Source of the DNA: Streptomyces sp. WM6378
GTDB taxonomy: Bacteria; Actinomycetota; Actinomycetes; Streptomycetales; Streptomycetaceae
NCBI RefSeq assembly: GCF_001279695.1
Contig: NZ_LGDD01000016.1
Span: 1-21,064, forward strand
Direction: 5' to 3'
Length of the DNA stretch: 21,064 nucleotides
The notes under the pieces are model-generated. The model saw nothing but the letters and a program-made list of their open reading frames with translations, had not been told where the DNA came from and made no database searches. Of the stretch, positions 14,121-20,824 are shown one piece after another. A program made the position numbers and the translations under genes. Position 1 is the first letter of the stretch, and every line of letters begins with the position of its first letter.

Positions 14121-15536
14121 GTGACGTCCCGGAAGCCTGAAGAGAAGTTGCCGCGCGACTCCAGACTGCGGCTTGTCCGCGCTCCGCACCCGATGCAAGC
14201 CCGACCCCTTGCCACCGCCCGCAGGGCCGTGACCGACCGGCGTACCCGGCCGGCGCCCCGGCCGCCCGCGGGCACCCCGGCCGCCGCCGAACTGGCCCGC
14301 CAGGCCAGGGCGGTACTCGCCGACGCCGTACGCGTGGCCCGCTGGACCGACGCCGAGCGCGCCCGCGGCGGCTCCTGCGGTCCCGGCCGGCCGGGACCGC
14401 TGCCCGCGCCGGTCGCCGAGCGGGCCGCCGCCGCACTGGGTTTGACGCCCGGTCAGGTGCGGGCCGGCTGGGACCGGGCCCGGCTGGCCGGTCTCGTCGA
14501 GCTCCACGGCGCCACGGTGCGGCCCGGCTGGCGGCTGCGCGCCTGGGACCGTGACGACGCGGCCGTCCTGCGCGGCTGGGTCGCCCTGTTCGACGCCTGG
14601 TCCCTCGTCCACCCCGCCCCGGACGACATCGCCCCCACCGCGGTCGCCGAGGTCGTCGAGGCCGTCCCCCAGGTGCTCTCCCTCCTCCAGCTCTCCAACG
14701 GGCCCGTACTCGTACCGGCGCTGCTCGACCTGCTCGGCCAGCGGGTCGCCGAACTCCGCGAGGAACGCTGCGAGGTCCCCTACGGTCCCCAGCCCGACCC
14801 CGTGTCCCTGCCTCCGCTCCTGCCGCACCTCCTCGGCTGGGCCCTGGCCGGCCTCGCCGCAGTCGGCGCGCTCGTCCTCGGCGAGGGCCAGGCCACCCTG
14901 ACCCCGCTCGGCAACTGGGCGGTCTGGGTCAAGCTGGAGCAGATCTGCGTCGCCGCGCAGAGCCCCGCCGGGAACATCGAGCAGTCCGCCGACGACATGC
15001 TGCGCGGCTGCGCCGGCCTCACCCCGGGCCCGGCCCGCGCCGAGTACCGGGCCTGGACCGCCGCCCGTACCGTCGGCAGCGCCGTCACCGAACTCCTCGA
15101 CGTCGCCCGGGGTGACGACGCCCTGCTGCGCGGACTCGCCTTCGAGGCGCTGCGGGTCGTCGGAGCGCCCGCCGAGGCCGGGGTGCGCGCCGCCGCCGCG
15201 GAAACCTGCCTGCGCCCCTACGCCCTGCTGTGGCTCGCCGAGTACGAGGGCGGCGACCCCGAGGACGTGCTCGGTGTCCTCACCCGCGAGGAGTCCACCT
15301 GGCTGTGGGTCGACACGGCCGCCGCCGTGGCCGATCACGGCGAGAGCGAACTGCTCGTACGCCACCTCGACTCGGCGGTGCAGGGCACGGTCCCGGCACT
15401 GCTCGACGAGGTGCGTGCCGTCGGGCATCCGCGCACCGTGCAGGTCCTGGTGGCCCTGGCCGCGGCTCACCCCGACCCGGCGCTGGCCAAGGCGGTCCGC
15501 CGGGCCGCCTTCCAGGTGCACACGGGTTCCGTATAG
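14121..15536 (+). CDS. Actinobacterial protein of unknown function with winged-helix-like and HEAT-like parts
   Basis: The 471-aa protein is not one I can name. The first 70 residues are basic and probably disordered. A segment (about 85-135) with LGLTPGQVRAGWDRARLAGLVEL followed by RPGWRLRAW looks like a winged helix-turn-helix, and a later LTPLGNWAV resembles a motif seen in large streptomycete proteins of this type. The C-terminal third has alpha-helical pairs reminiscent of HEAT repeats (LLRGLAFEALRVVGAPAEAG, VRAVGHPRTVQVLVALAAAHPDPALAKAVRRAA). GTG 14121 is chosen because GGGGAAG lies about 11 bases upstream; ATG 14193 is an alternative that removes 24 residues. Codon use is typical of the neighbours. 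A DNA- or protein-binding role is only a guess. Confidence 0.72.
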   Translation: MTSRKPEEKLPRDSRLRLVRAPHPMQARPLATARRAVTDRRTRPAPRPPAGTPAAAELARQARAVLADAVRVARWTDAERARGGSCGPGRPGPLPAPVAERAAAALGLTPGQVRAGWDRARLAGLVELHGATVRPGWRLRAWDRDDAAVLRGWVALFDAWSLVHPAPDDIAPTAVAEVVEAVPQVLSLLQLSNGPVLVPALLDLLGQRVAELREERCEVPYGPQPDPVSLPPLLPHLLGWALAGLAAVGALVLGEGQATLTPLGNWAVWVKLEQICVAAQSPAGNIEQSADDMLRGCAGLTPGPARAEYRAWTAARTVGSAVTELLDVARGDDALLRGLAFEALRVVGAPAEAGVRAAAAETCLRPYALLWLAEYEGGDPEDVLGVLTREESTWLWVDTAAAVADHGESELLVRHLDSAVQGTVPALLDEVRAVGHPRTVQVLVALAAAHPDPALAKAVRRAAFQVHTGSV

Positions 15537-15555
15537 CGACGCGCGCAGCGACACC

Positions 15556-15577
15556 GCCGCCCGCCCCCAGGGGCGGC
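15556..15577. terminator. Hairpin between convergent genes
   Basis: GCCGCCC (15556-15562) and GGGCGGC (15571-15577) form a 7-bp stem about 20 bases after the stop of the plus-strand gene and before the convergent VOC gene. The rest of the 162-bp gap shows no gene. Confidence 0.4.
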
Positions 15578-15698
15578 ACGTCACGCCCTCAACTCCCCTT
15601 CCCTGTCGACCTGTTGAGCCGACCCGAGCCGCCCACCCCCGGGCCCCCGCGCCTGAGCTCCGGGCGCCGACGGGGTCAGGGGCTGGCCCGCTGCCCCC

Positions 15699-16088
15699 TC
15701 ACTCCGCGCCGCCCGGCGCGTACGTGCCGAAGCTCCACACGTTGCCCTCCGCGTCCCTCGCCATGTAGTCCCGCGAGCCGTAGTCCTGGTCCGTCGGCTC
15801 CATGAGGATCTCCACGCCCTGCTCGGCGGCCCGCTTGTAGTGCGCGTCCACATCGCTCACCGCCACGTACACCCCCACCGGGCCCGCGTCGGCCATCACC
15901 TTCGCGAAGAGGCCCGCGCGGCCCTTGGAGCCGAGCATCACCACGCCCGTCCCGTACGACAGCTCGGCGTGCATCACGCTGCCGTCCTCACCCTCGTACG
16001 CACACACCTCGGTGAAGCCGAAGGCGTCCTTGAGCTGGCGGATCGCCGCTTTCGCGTCGCCGTAGAGAATCGTCGGGTACATGCTCAT
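15699..16088 (-). CDS. VOC family (glyoxalase/PhnB-like) protein
   Basis: The 129-aa protein has the two beta-alpha-beta-beta-beta modules of the vicinal oxygen chelate superfamily: MYPTILYGDAKAAIRQLKDAFGFTE and HAELSYGTGVVMLGS in the first, VGVYVAVSDVDAHYKRAAEQGVEIL and SRDYMARDAEGNVWSFGTY in the second. PhnB-type members vary from metal enzymes to drug-binding proteins, and the reaction cannot be assigned. ATG 16088 has AAGGAG 8 bases upstream, so it is preferred over an upstream GTG/ATG extension. The gene is monocistronic as far as can be seen, convergent with the preceding plus-strand gene. Confidence 0.85.
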   Translation of the reverse strand: MSMYPTILYGDAKAAIRQLKDAFGFTEVCAYEGEDGSVMHAELSYGTGVVMLGSKGRAGLFAKVMADAGPVGVYVAVSDVDAHYKRAAEQGVEILMEPTDQDYGSRDYMARDAEGNVWSFGTYAPGGAE

Positions 16089-16190
16089 CCCGATCACTCC
16101 TTCCGGGTCCAAGCCGCTGACTGTGACCTGGATCTCAGTCTCGCACCCGGCACTGACAACGCCCCTTGGCGCCCGGATTAGCGCCCGGAT

Positions 16191-17084
16191 TCACCGCGCG
16201 AAGGTGTTGCAGCGGGCCATGTCGCCCGTCTGGTAGCCGGTGTAGAACCACTGCTGGCGCTGCTGCGCCGAGCCGTGCGTCCAGGTCTCCGGGGTGACCC
16301 GGCCCTGGAACTTCTCCTGGATCCGGTCGTCGCCGACCGCGGCCGCCGCGTCCAGGCCGTCCTTGATGTCCTGGACGGTGAGCTTGGAGATGAGCGGGCG
16401 GCCCGTCGACTTGTCGGGCGTCGTCGTAGCGTGGTGCGCCCAGACCCCGGCGTAGCAGTCGGCCTGCAACTCCACCTTCACCGCGTTGCTGTTGGCGCCC
16501 TGCTGCCCGTCCTGCGACTTCTGCAGGGTGCCCATCAGGTTCTGGATGTGGTGCCCGTACTCGTGCGCCACCACATACGCCTGCGCGAAGGGGCCGCCGC
16601 TGGAACCGAACTTGGTGCGCAGTTCGTTGAAGAAGCCCAGGTCGAGATAGACCTGCCGGTCACCCGGGCAGTAGAAGGGCCCGACGGCCGAAGTCGCCGT
16701 GCCGCAGGCCGTGTTGACCCGGTTCGTGAAGAGGACCGTCTTGGCGGGGGAGTACTTCCCGCCGCGCCGCGGGAACTCCTGGCTCCAGTAGTCCTGCACG
16801 CTGTTGACCACCGCGACGATCCGGCAGTCCTCCTTGGTGTTGGCGTCCGAACCCGTACGGCAGCTCTGGTTCACCTGGGCCTGCGACGACGAACTCGCCC
16901 CCGGTGTGGTGTCGCCGGACGAGAGCCCGAGCTCCTCGGGTCCCACGCCGAAGAACAGGCCCAGGAGCAGCGCGATGACGCCGACGATTCCGCCTCCGAT
17001 CGTGGCCCGGCCGCCCGGGATCCGGCTGCCGCGCACATCGTTGACCTCGGACGTGTCCAGATCGGCGTCGTCGTCGAACTGCAT
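16191..17084 (-). CDS. Membrane-anchored neutral zinc metallopeptidase (YpfJ family)
   Basis: The 297-aa protein has a short acidic cytoplasmic N-terminus, one membrane helix (about 29-47, [19 protein letters not shown]), a Ser/Thr/Gln-rich linker and an extracytoplasmic domain. The zinc site is HEYGHH (174-179) with a glutamate further on in [13 protein letters not shown] (E206). Cysteines at 75, 87, 127, 139, 210 and 292 could form disulfides outside the cell. Length and motifs match the DUF-type neutral zinc metallopeptidase family, whose physiological substrates are mostly unknown. ATG 17084 is preceded only by GAGAG at an awkward distance. A tandem repeat of 21-bp period lies 54-90 bp upstream and may regulate it. 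Confidence 0.9.
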   Translation of the reverse strand: MQFDDDADLDTSEVNDVRGSRIPGGRATIGGGIVGVIALLLGLFFGVGPEELGLSSGDTTPGASSSSQAQVNQSCRTGSDANTKEDCRIVAVVNSVQDYWSQEFPRRGGKYSPAKTVLFTNRVNTACGTATSAVGPFYCPGDRQVYLDLGFFNELRTKFGSSGGPFAQAYVVAHEYGHHIQNLMGTLQKSQDGQQGANSNAVKVELQADCYAGVWAHHATTTPDKSTGRPLISKLTVQDIKDGLDAAAAVGDDRIQEKFQGRVTPETWTHGSAQQRQQWFYTGYQTGDMARCNTFAR

Positions 17085-17137
17085 GGGCGCACCACTCTCT
17101 GTTCACCCGGGCCGGCGTGAGGGGCAGCCCGCTCAAG

Positions 17138-17174
17138 GTCACCCCGAGTATCAGGAAAGTCACCCCGAGTATCA
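17138..17174. repeat. Tandem 16-bp direct repeat, period 21 bp
   Basis: GTCACCCCGAGTATCA occurs at 17138-17153 and at 17159-17174, identical, with starts 21 bp apart, two helical turns. The pair lies upstream of the metallopeptidase gene. On the minus strand TTGATA and TGATAC separated by 16 bases also resemble -35/-10 boxes within the repeats. This spacing puts both copies on the same face of DNA, as for a dimeric or cooperative regulator. Confidence 0.75.
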
Positions 17175-17183
17175 ATCGGTTCA

Positions 17184-17565
17184 TTGCGCTACGCCCGTTT
17201 TGTTACGTCGGCCGATGCGCTCTGCGCGTCAGGGAACCGGACCCGTCTCGCGCTGAGCGCAGTCGCCGCCGTACTCGCTCTGCCGCTGGTCACCGCGGCC
17301 CAGCATGCCGATCGGACCCCGTACGGCGACCTGTGCTGGCTGCTGCCCGCGCGCGACGGCTGCGTCTTCGACCCGGCGCGCACCGCGCACCGGCGCGGTG
17401 CCGCTCCTGGCCCAGCCCTGCCGCGACGGGGACTCCTGGAGCCAGGAAGCGGCCGCCGTCGACGGGCTCGGCAAGATCGCCCCTGGCCGTACCCCGCTGG
17501 GCAACGAACTCCCAGGTGAGCGGCTCACGGACCGCGGCGAAAACCGGGTTGCGCGGCCCAGTTAG
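17184..17565 (+). pseudogene. Frameshifted remnant of a small secreted protein gene
   Basis: From TTG 17184 a frame with strongly GC-rich third positions encodes a signal-peptide-like stretch (RTRLALSAVAAVLALPLV) and then HADRTPYGDLCWLLPARDGCVF. Near 17390-17398 that pattern stops and continues in the next frame as VPLLAQPCRDGDSWSQEAAAVDGLGKIAPG and on to a TAG at 17565. The switch suggests one gene broken by a single insertion or a two-base deletion, or a sequencing error. I do not recognise the family. It occupies most of the 574-bp gap between the metallopeptidase and ABC-F genes. Confidence 0.35.
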
Positions 17566-17585
17566 AATTGGCCCATGGCAATTCT
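17563..17585 (+). promoter_or_regulatory. Consensus -10 box inside a palindrome upstream of the ABC-F gene
   Basis: TAGAAT (17563-17568) is the consensus streptomycete -10 hexamer. It overlaps an inverted repeat AGAATTG (17564-17570) / CAATTCT (17579-17585), which can be extended inward by GCC/GGC with one bulged base. A start site about 7 bases after the -10 falls at or next to ATG 17575. No good -35 box is visible at 17-18 bp. The arrangement fits a repressor-controlled promoter. Confidence 0.5.
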
Positions 17586-17598
17586 CCTTGTGCATTAG
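17575..17598 (+). CDS. Possible leaderless 7-codon upstream ORF of the ABC-F gene
   Basis: ATG 17575 opens an ORF encoding MAILLVH, stopping at TAG 17596-17598, 60 bases before the ABC-F start. It has no ribosome site, but its ATG coincides with the predicted transcription start from TAGAAT, so it could be read as a leaderless ORF. Short upstream ORFs control several antibiotic-resistance ABC-F genes by ribosome stalling. Here it is an inference from position. Confidence 0.35.
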   Translation: MAILLVH

Positions 17599-17658
17599 GC
17601 GGCGTCGACCCCCGACCCCCCGTCCCGTCCGCCGTCCATACCGCCCTGGAGTCTTTCC

Positions 17659-19257
17659 GTGATCACCGCCACCGGCATCGAGCTGCGCGCCGGCGCCCGA
17701 GTCCTCATCGAGTCCGCATCCTTCCGCGTCGCCAAGGGCGACCGCATCGGCCTCGTCGGCCGCAACGGAGCCGGCAAGACCACCCTCACCAAGTGCCTGG
17801 CCGGCGAGGGCATCCCGGCCGCCGGCACCATCACCAGCTCGGGCGAGGTCGGCTATCTGCCGCAGGACCCGCGCACCGGCGACCTCGACGTCCTCGCCCG
17901 CGACCGCGTCCTGTCCGCCCGCGGCCTCGACGAAGTCCTGCGCAAGATGCGCGAGAACGAAGAGCGCATGGCGAACGGCAAGGGCGCCACGCGCGAGAAG
18001 GCGATGAAGAAGTACGAGCGCCTGGAGACCGAGTTCCTCACCAAGGGCGGGTACGCCGCCGAGGCCGAGGCCGCCACCATCGCCGCAGCCCTCGGCCTGC
18101 CCGACCGCGTGCTCGGCCAGCCGCTGCACACGCTCTCCGGTGGCCAGCGCCGTCGCATCGAGCTCGCCCGCATCCTCTTCTCGGACGCCGACACCCTGCT
18201 CCTCGACGAGCCGACCAACCACCTCGACGCCGACTCCATCGTCTGGCTGCGGGACTACCTCAAGACGTACCGCGGCGGCTTCATCGTGATCTCCCACGAT
18301 GTCGACCTCGTCGAGACGGTCGTCAACAAGGTCTTCTACCTGGACGCCAACCGCGCCCAGATCGACGTCTACAACATGGGCTGGAAGCTCTACCAGCAGC
18401 AGCGCGAGGCCGACGAGAAGCGCCGCAAGCGCGAGCGCCAGAACGCCGAGAAGAAGGCCGCGGCCCTCAATTCGCAGGCCGACAAGATGCGTGCCAAGGC
18501 CACCAAGACCGTCGCGGCGCAGAACATGGCCAAGCGCGCCGAGCGCCTGCTCTCCGGCCTTGAGGCGGTCCGCGTCTCCGACAAGGTCGCCAAGCTGCGC
18601 TTCCCCGAGCCCGCGCCCTGCGGCAGGACCCCGCTGACCGCCGAGGGCCTGTCGAAGTCGTACGGCTCCCTGGAGATCTTCACTGACGTCGACCTGGCCA
18701 TCGACAAGGGCTCGCGCGTCGTCATCCTCGGCCTCAACGGTGCCGGCAAGACGACCCTGCTGCGGCTGCTCGCCGGCGCCGAGAAGCCGGACACCGGCGA
18801 GGTCACCCCGGGCCATGGCCTCAAGATGGGCTACTACGCGCAGGAGCACGAGACGCTCGACCCGGAGCGCACCGTCCTGGAGAACATGCGCTCCTCCGCG
18901 CCGGACCTGGACCTCGTCGAGGTGCGCAAGACGCTCGGCTCGTTCCTCTTCTCCGGCGACGACGTCGACAAGCCCGCCGGGGTCCTGTCCGGCGGCGAGA
19001 AGACCCGCCTGGCGCTTGCCACCCTCGTCGTCTCGTCCGCCAACGTCCTGCTGCTCGACGAGCCCACCAACAACCTCGACCCGGCCAGCCGCGAGGAGAT
19101 CCTCGGCGCGCTGCGCACGTACAAGGGCGCCGTCGTCCTCGTCACGCACGACGAGGGCGCCGTCGAGGCGCTCCAGCCGGAGCGGATCATCCTGCTGCCG
19201 GACGGCGTCGAGGACCTGTGGGGTCCCGACTACGCGGACCTGGTCGCCCTCGCCTGA
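17659..19257 (+). CDS. ABC-F family ATPase (ribosome-associated)
   Basis: The 532-aa protein has two ATP-binding cassettes and no membrane segment, the ABC-F layout of factors that act at the ribosomal E site or protect ribosomes from antibiotics. Cassette 1 has Walker A GRNGAGKTT (34-42), signature LSGGQ (159-163) and Walker B LLLDEPTNHLD (180-190). A long charged helical linker (about 240-315, KRRKRERQNAEKKAA) is the P-site tRNA-interaction motif. Cassette 2 has GLNGAGKTT (358-366), LSGGEKTR (443-450) and LLLDEPTNNLD (464-474). GTG 17659 has GGAG 8 bases upstream. It is followed by gbn and an enoyl-CoA hydratase gene, an order related to mycobacterial Rv1472-Rv1473-Rv1473A. Role in resistance versus general translation is unknown. 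Confidence 0.95.
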   Translation: MITATGIELRAGARVLIESASFRVAKGDRIGLVGRNGAGKTTLTKCLAGEGIPAAGTITSSGEVGYLPQDPRTGDLDVLARDRVLSARGLDEVLRKMRENEERMANGKGATREKAMKKYERLETEFLTKGGYAAEAEAATIAAALGLPDRVLGQPLHTLSGGQRRRIELARILFSDADTLLLDEPTNHLDADSIVWLRDYLKTYRGGFIVISHDVDLVETVVNKVFYLDANRAQIDVYNMGWKLYQQQREADEKRRKRERQNAEKKAAALNSQADKMRAKATKTVAAQNMAKRAERLLSGLEAVRVSDKVAKLRFPEPAPCGRTPLTAEGLSKSYGSLEIFTDVDLAIDKGSRVVILGLNGAGKTTLLRLLAGAEKPDTGEVTPGHGLKMGYYAQEHETLDPERTVLENMRSSAPDLDLVEVRKTLGSFLFSGDDVDKPAGVLSGGEKTRLALATLVVSSANVLLLDEPTNNLDPASREEILGALRTYKGAVVLVTHDEGAVEALQPERIILLPDGVEDLWGPDYADLVALA

Positions 19258-19288
19258 CCGGACGCCTCCGGCGCGGGAGTCCGTGCAT

Positions 19289-19338
19289 GATCCATCCGCT
19301 GATCCACTCGGTATGGATCATTCGGCTTACGCGTGATC
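19289..19338. promoter_or_regulatory. Cluster of four GATC sites upstream of gbn
   Basis: GATC occurs at 19289, 19301, 19316 and 19335, with further copies at 19385 and 19593. In high-GC DNA such density is notable. The downstream gene encodes the GATC-binding nucleoid protein Gbn, so this may be an autoregulatory binding region. Known preference of Gbn for GATC is recalled from the literature on SCO1839. Confidence 0.5.
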
Positions 19339-19388
19339 CTCAATCTGAGTGAGTGCGTCTCGTACCCCGGTGTGTCATGTGCCGGATC

Positions 19389-19419
19389 AAGGTCCGTCCC
19401 TTGTGGGGCGGGCCTTTTT
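19389..19419 (+). terminator. Intrinsic terminator with U-tract
   Basis: AAGGTCCGTCCC (19389-19400) and GGGGCGGGCCTT (19405-19416) form a 12-bp stem (two G-T wobbles, TTGT loop) followed directly by T residues to 19419. A true U-tract is uncommon in Streptomyces, so this is a confident terminator. It is either the end of the ABC-F transcript, 130 bp beyond the stop, or an attenuator or small-RNA end if a promoter lies in the GATC cluster. Confidence 0.8.
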
Positions 19420-19635
19420 CCATGTGTGACCCGGAACACAGCGCTGACCTGGCGCTTCGCCTCGACTTTCGGCCCGGGATATGTCCGGGCCCAGCCGGAA
19501 TGTGGAATTCCGCCCCGCTCGGCGGCAGTCCGGGCCCCGAAGCTTGTTGTACGGACCTTGCCGAATGGGTGGCCAGGAAGCCCGGGAGGGGTGATCATGA
19601 GAAGTCCAGAGCGCACTTCCCATGAGGAGGCACGG

Positions 19636-19857
19636 GTGGCCGAGACTCTGAAGAAGGGCAGCCGGGTTACCGGCGCCGCGCGCGACAAGCTCGCGGCAGA
19701 CCTGAAGAAGAAGTACGACTCCGGTGCGAGTATCCGGGCGCTGGCCGAGGAAACCGGCCGGTCCTATGGATTCGTCCACCGGATGCTCAGCGAGTCCGGG
19801 GTCACTCTCCGTGGACGCGGTGGAGCGACACGGGGCAAGAAGGCCGCCTCGGCCTGA
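19636..19857 (+). CDS. gbn: GATC-binding nucleoid-associated protein Gbn
   Basis: The 73-aa basic protein MAETLKKGSRVTGAARDKLA... contains one helix-turn-helix (about residues 30-56, ASIRALAEETGRSYGFVHRML) and a basic Gly/Arg/Lys tail (RGRGGATRGKKA). Length and sequence agree with my recollection of SCO1839 (Gbn), a conserved streptomycete nucleoid protein that binds GATC sites and affects development. GTG 19636 has AGGAGG 5 bases upstream and gives the expected length. An in-frame ATG at 19597 also has a good GGGAGGGG site and would add 13 residues, so two forms are possible. A strong hairpin follows the gene. Confidence 0.9.
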   Translation: MAETLKKGSRVTGAARDKLAADLKKKYDSGASIRALAEETGRSYGFVHRMLSESGVTLRGRGGATRGKKAASA

Positions 19858-19906
19858 CCGAGGCAGTTTCCGGACAGCTCCTGTGGCCCACCGGGTCCGG
19901 TGGTGG

Positions 19907-19938
19907 CCACCCGGTCGGCCGTGCGGTCGACCGGGTGG
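19907..19938. terminator. Hairpin terminator downstream of gbn
   Basis: CCACCCGGTCG (19907-19917) and CGACCGGGTGG (19928-19938) form a perfect 11-bp stem with a 10-base loop, 50 bp after the gbn stop. A smaller CACCGG/CCGGTG hairpin lies just before it. It separates gbn from the next gene. Confidence 0.7.
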
Positions 19939-19955
19939 TTACTGTGCAGTCACTT

Positions 19956-19977
19956 AATGACCGCCGACGCGGTCATT
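19956..19977. promoter_or_regulatory. Perfect palindrome in the enoyl-CoA hydratase promoter region
   Basis: AATGACCGC (19956-19964) and GCGGTCATT (19969-19977) form a perfect 9-bp inverted repeat with a 4-base spacer (CGAC), 30 bp before the hydratase ATG. Size and symmetry fit an operator for a dimeric repressor such as a TetR-family regulator of acyl-CoA metabolism; the regulator is not in the window. Confidence 0.5.
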
Positions 19978-20007
19978 CGATGACGGCCACTGACCCGGAG
20001 GCGCCCC

Positions 20008-20808
20008 ATGGCTACGCCCGCATCCGCAGCTGAGGTATTCGACAAGGACGGCGTCCGGCTCTCCGTCGACGACGCGGTCGCCACGGTGACCCTGACCAAT
20101 CCGGCCAAGCGCAACGCCCAGTCTCCCGCTCTGTGGCGGGCGTTGACGGACGCCGGACGGTCGCTTCCGGGCAGCGTCCGCGTCGTCGTGCTGCGCGGTG
20201 AGGGCAAGTCCTTCTCCGCTGGCCTCGACCGCCAGGCCTTCACCCCCGAAGGCTTCGACGGCGAGCCCTCGTTCATCGACCTGGCGCGCGGCTCCGACGC
20301 GGACCTTGATGCGGAAATCGCCGCGTACCAGGAGGCGTTCACCTGGTGGCGTCGCAACGACATCGTGTCGATCGCGGCCGTCCAGGGGCACGCGATCGGT
20401 GCCGGCTTCCAGCTCGCCCTCGCCTGCGACCTCCGGGTCGTCGCGCAGGACGTGCAGTTCGCCATGCGCGAGACCAGCCTCGGGCTGGTTCCCGACCTCA
20501 CGGGCACGCATCCGCTGGTCGGGCTCGTGGGCTACGCCCGCGCGCTCGAAATCTGCGCGACGGGACGCTTCGTCGGCGCAGAGGAGGCCGAGCGCGTCGG
20601 CCTGGCCAACCTCGCCGTTCCCGTCGAGGAACTCGACTCCGCCGTACGGGACTTGGCGGGGGCGCTGCTCGCCGCCCCGCGCGACGCGGTGGTCGAGACG
20701 AAGGCGCTGCTTCGCGGTGCGGGCGGGCGGGGTTACGAGGAGCAGCGGGTCGCCGAGCGTGCCGCTCAGGCCCGGCGGCTTCGTGATCTGGCCGGCCTTT
20801 CCGACTGA
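20008..20808 (+). CDS. Enoyl-CoA hydratase/isomerase (crotonase) family protein
   Basis: The 266-aa protein has the crotonase fold. Oxyanion-hole segments are GKSFSAGLD (66-74) and GHAIGAGFQ (127-135). Both glutamates used by hydratases appear to be present: E155 in METSLGLVPDLTGT and E181 in ARALEICATGRFVGA. This supports a true hydratase over a divergent member. It would add water to trans-2-enoyl-CoA in fatty acid or branched-chain degradation. ATG 20008 has GGAGG 6 bases upstream. The gene is related by position to mycobacterial echA12, which also neighbours an ABC-F gene. A palindrome lies in its promoter region. Confidence 0.93.
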   Translation: MATPASAAEVFDKDGVRLSVDDAVATVTLTNPAKRNAQSPALWRALTDAGRSLPGSVRVVVLRGEGKSFSAGLDRQAFTPEGFDGEPSFIDLARGSDADLDAEIAAYQEAFTWWRRNDIVSIAAVQGHAIGAGFQLALACDLRVVAQDVQFAMRETSLGLVPDLTGTHPLVGLVGYARALEICATGRFVGAEEAERVGLANLAVPVEELDSAVRDLAGALLAAPRDAVVETKALLRGAGGRGYEEQRVAERAAQARRLRDLAGLSD

Positions 20809-20824
20809 GCTCCGCCCGGGCCTG

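Larger units (their letters stand above)
19258..19635 (+). other. Long intergenic leader between ABC-F and gbn
   Basis: This 378-bp gap has lower GC content than its surroundings in places. It holds four GATC sites within 50 bp (19289-19338), another at 19385 and another at 19593, and an intrinsic terminator at 19389-19419. No convincing gene of useful length is seen. The stretch 19420-19590 holds nothing I recognise and may be the untranslated leader of gbn. Confidence 0.5.

Noticed and set aside
13899..15584. Long minus-strand open frame opposite the 471-aa unknown gene
   Set aside because: The plus-strand product has globular, helical composition and a ribosome site; the minus-strand product is Gly/Arg/Gln-rich and featureless.
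17290..19149. 619-codon minus-strand open frame opposite the ABC-F gene
   Set aside because: The ABC-F gene has every expected motif on the plus strand, and the antisense frame is a GC-bias artefact.
19312..19335. Tiny ORF MDHSAYA in the gbn leader
   Set aside because: It has no ribosome site and no promoter that would make it leaderless, and it probably arises by chance between GATC sites.
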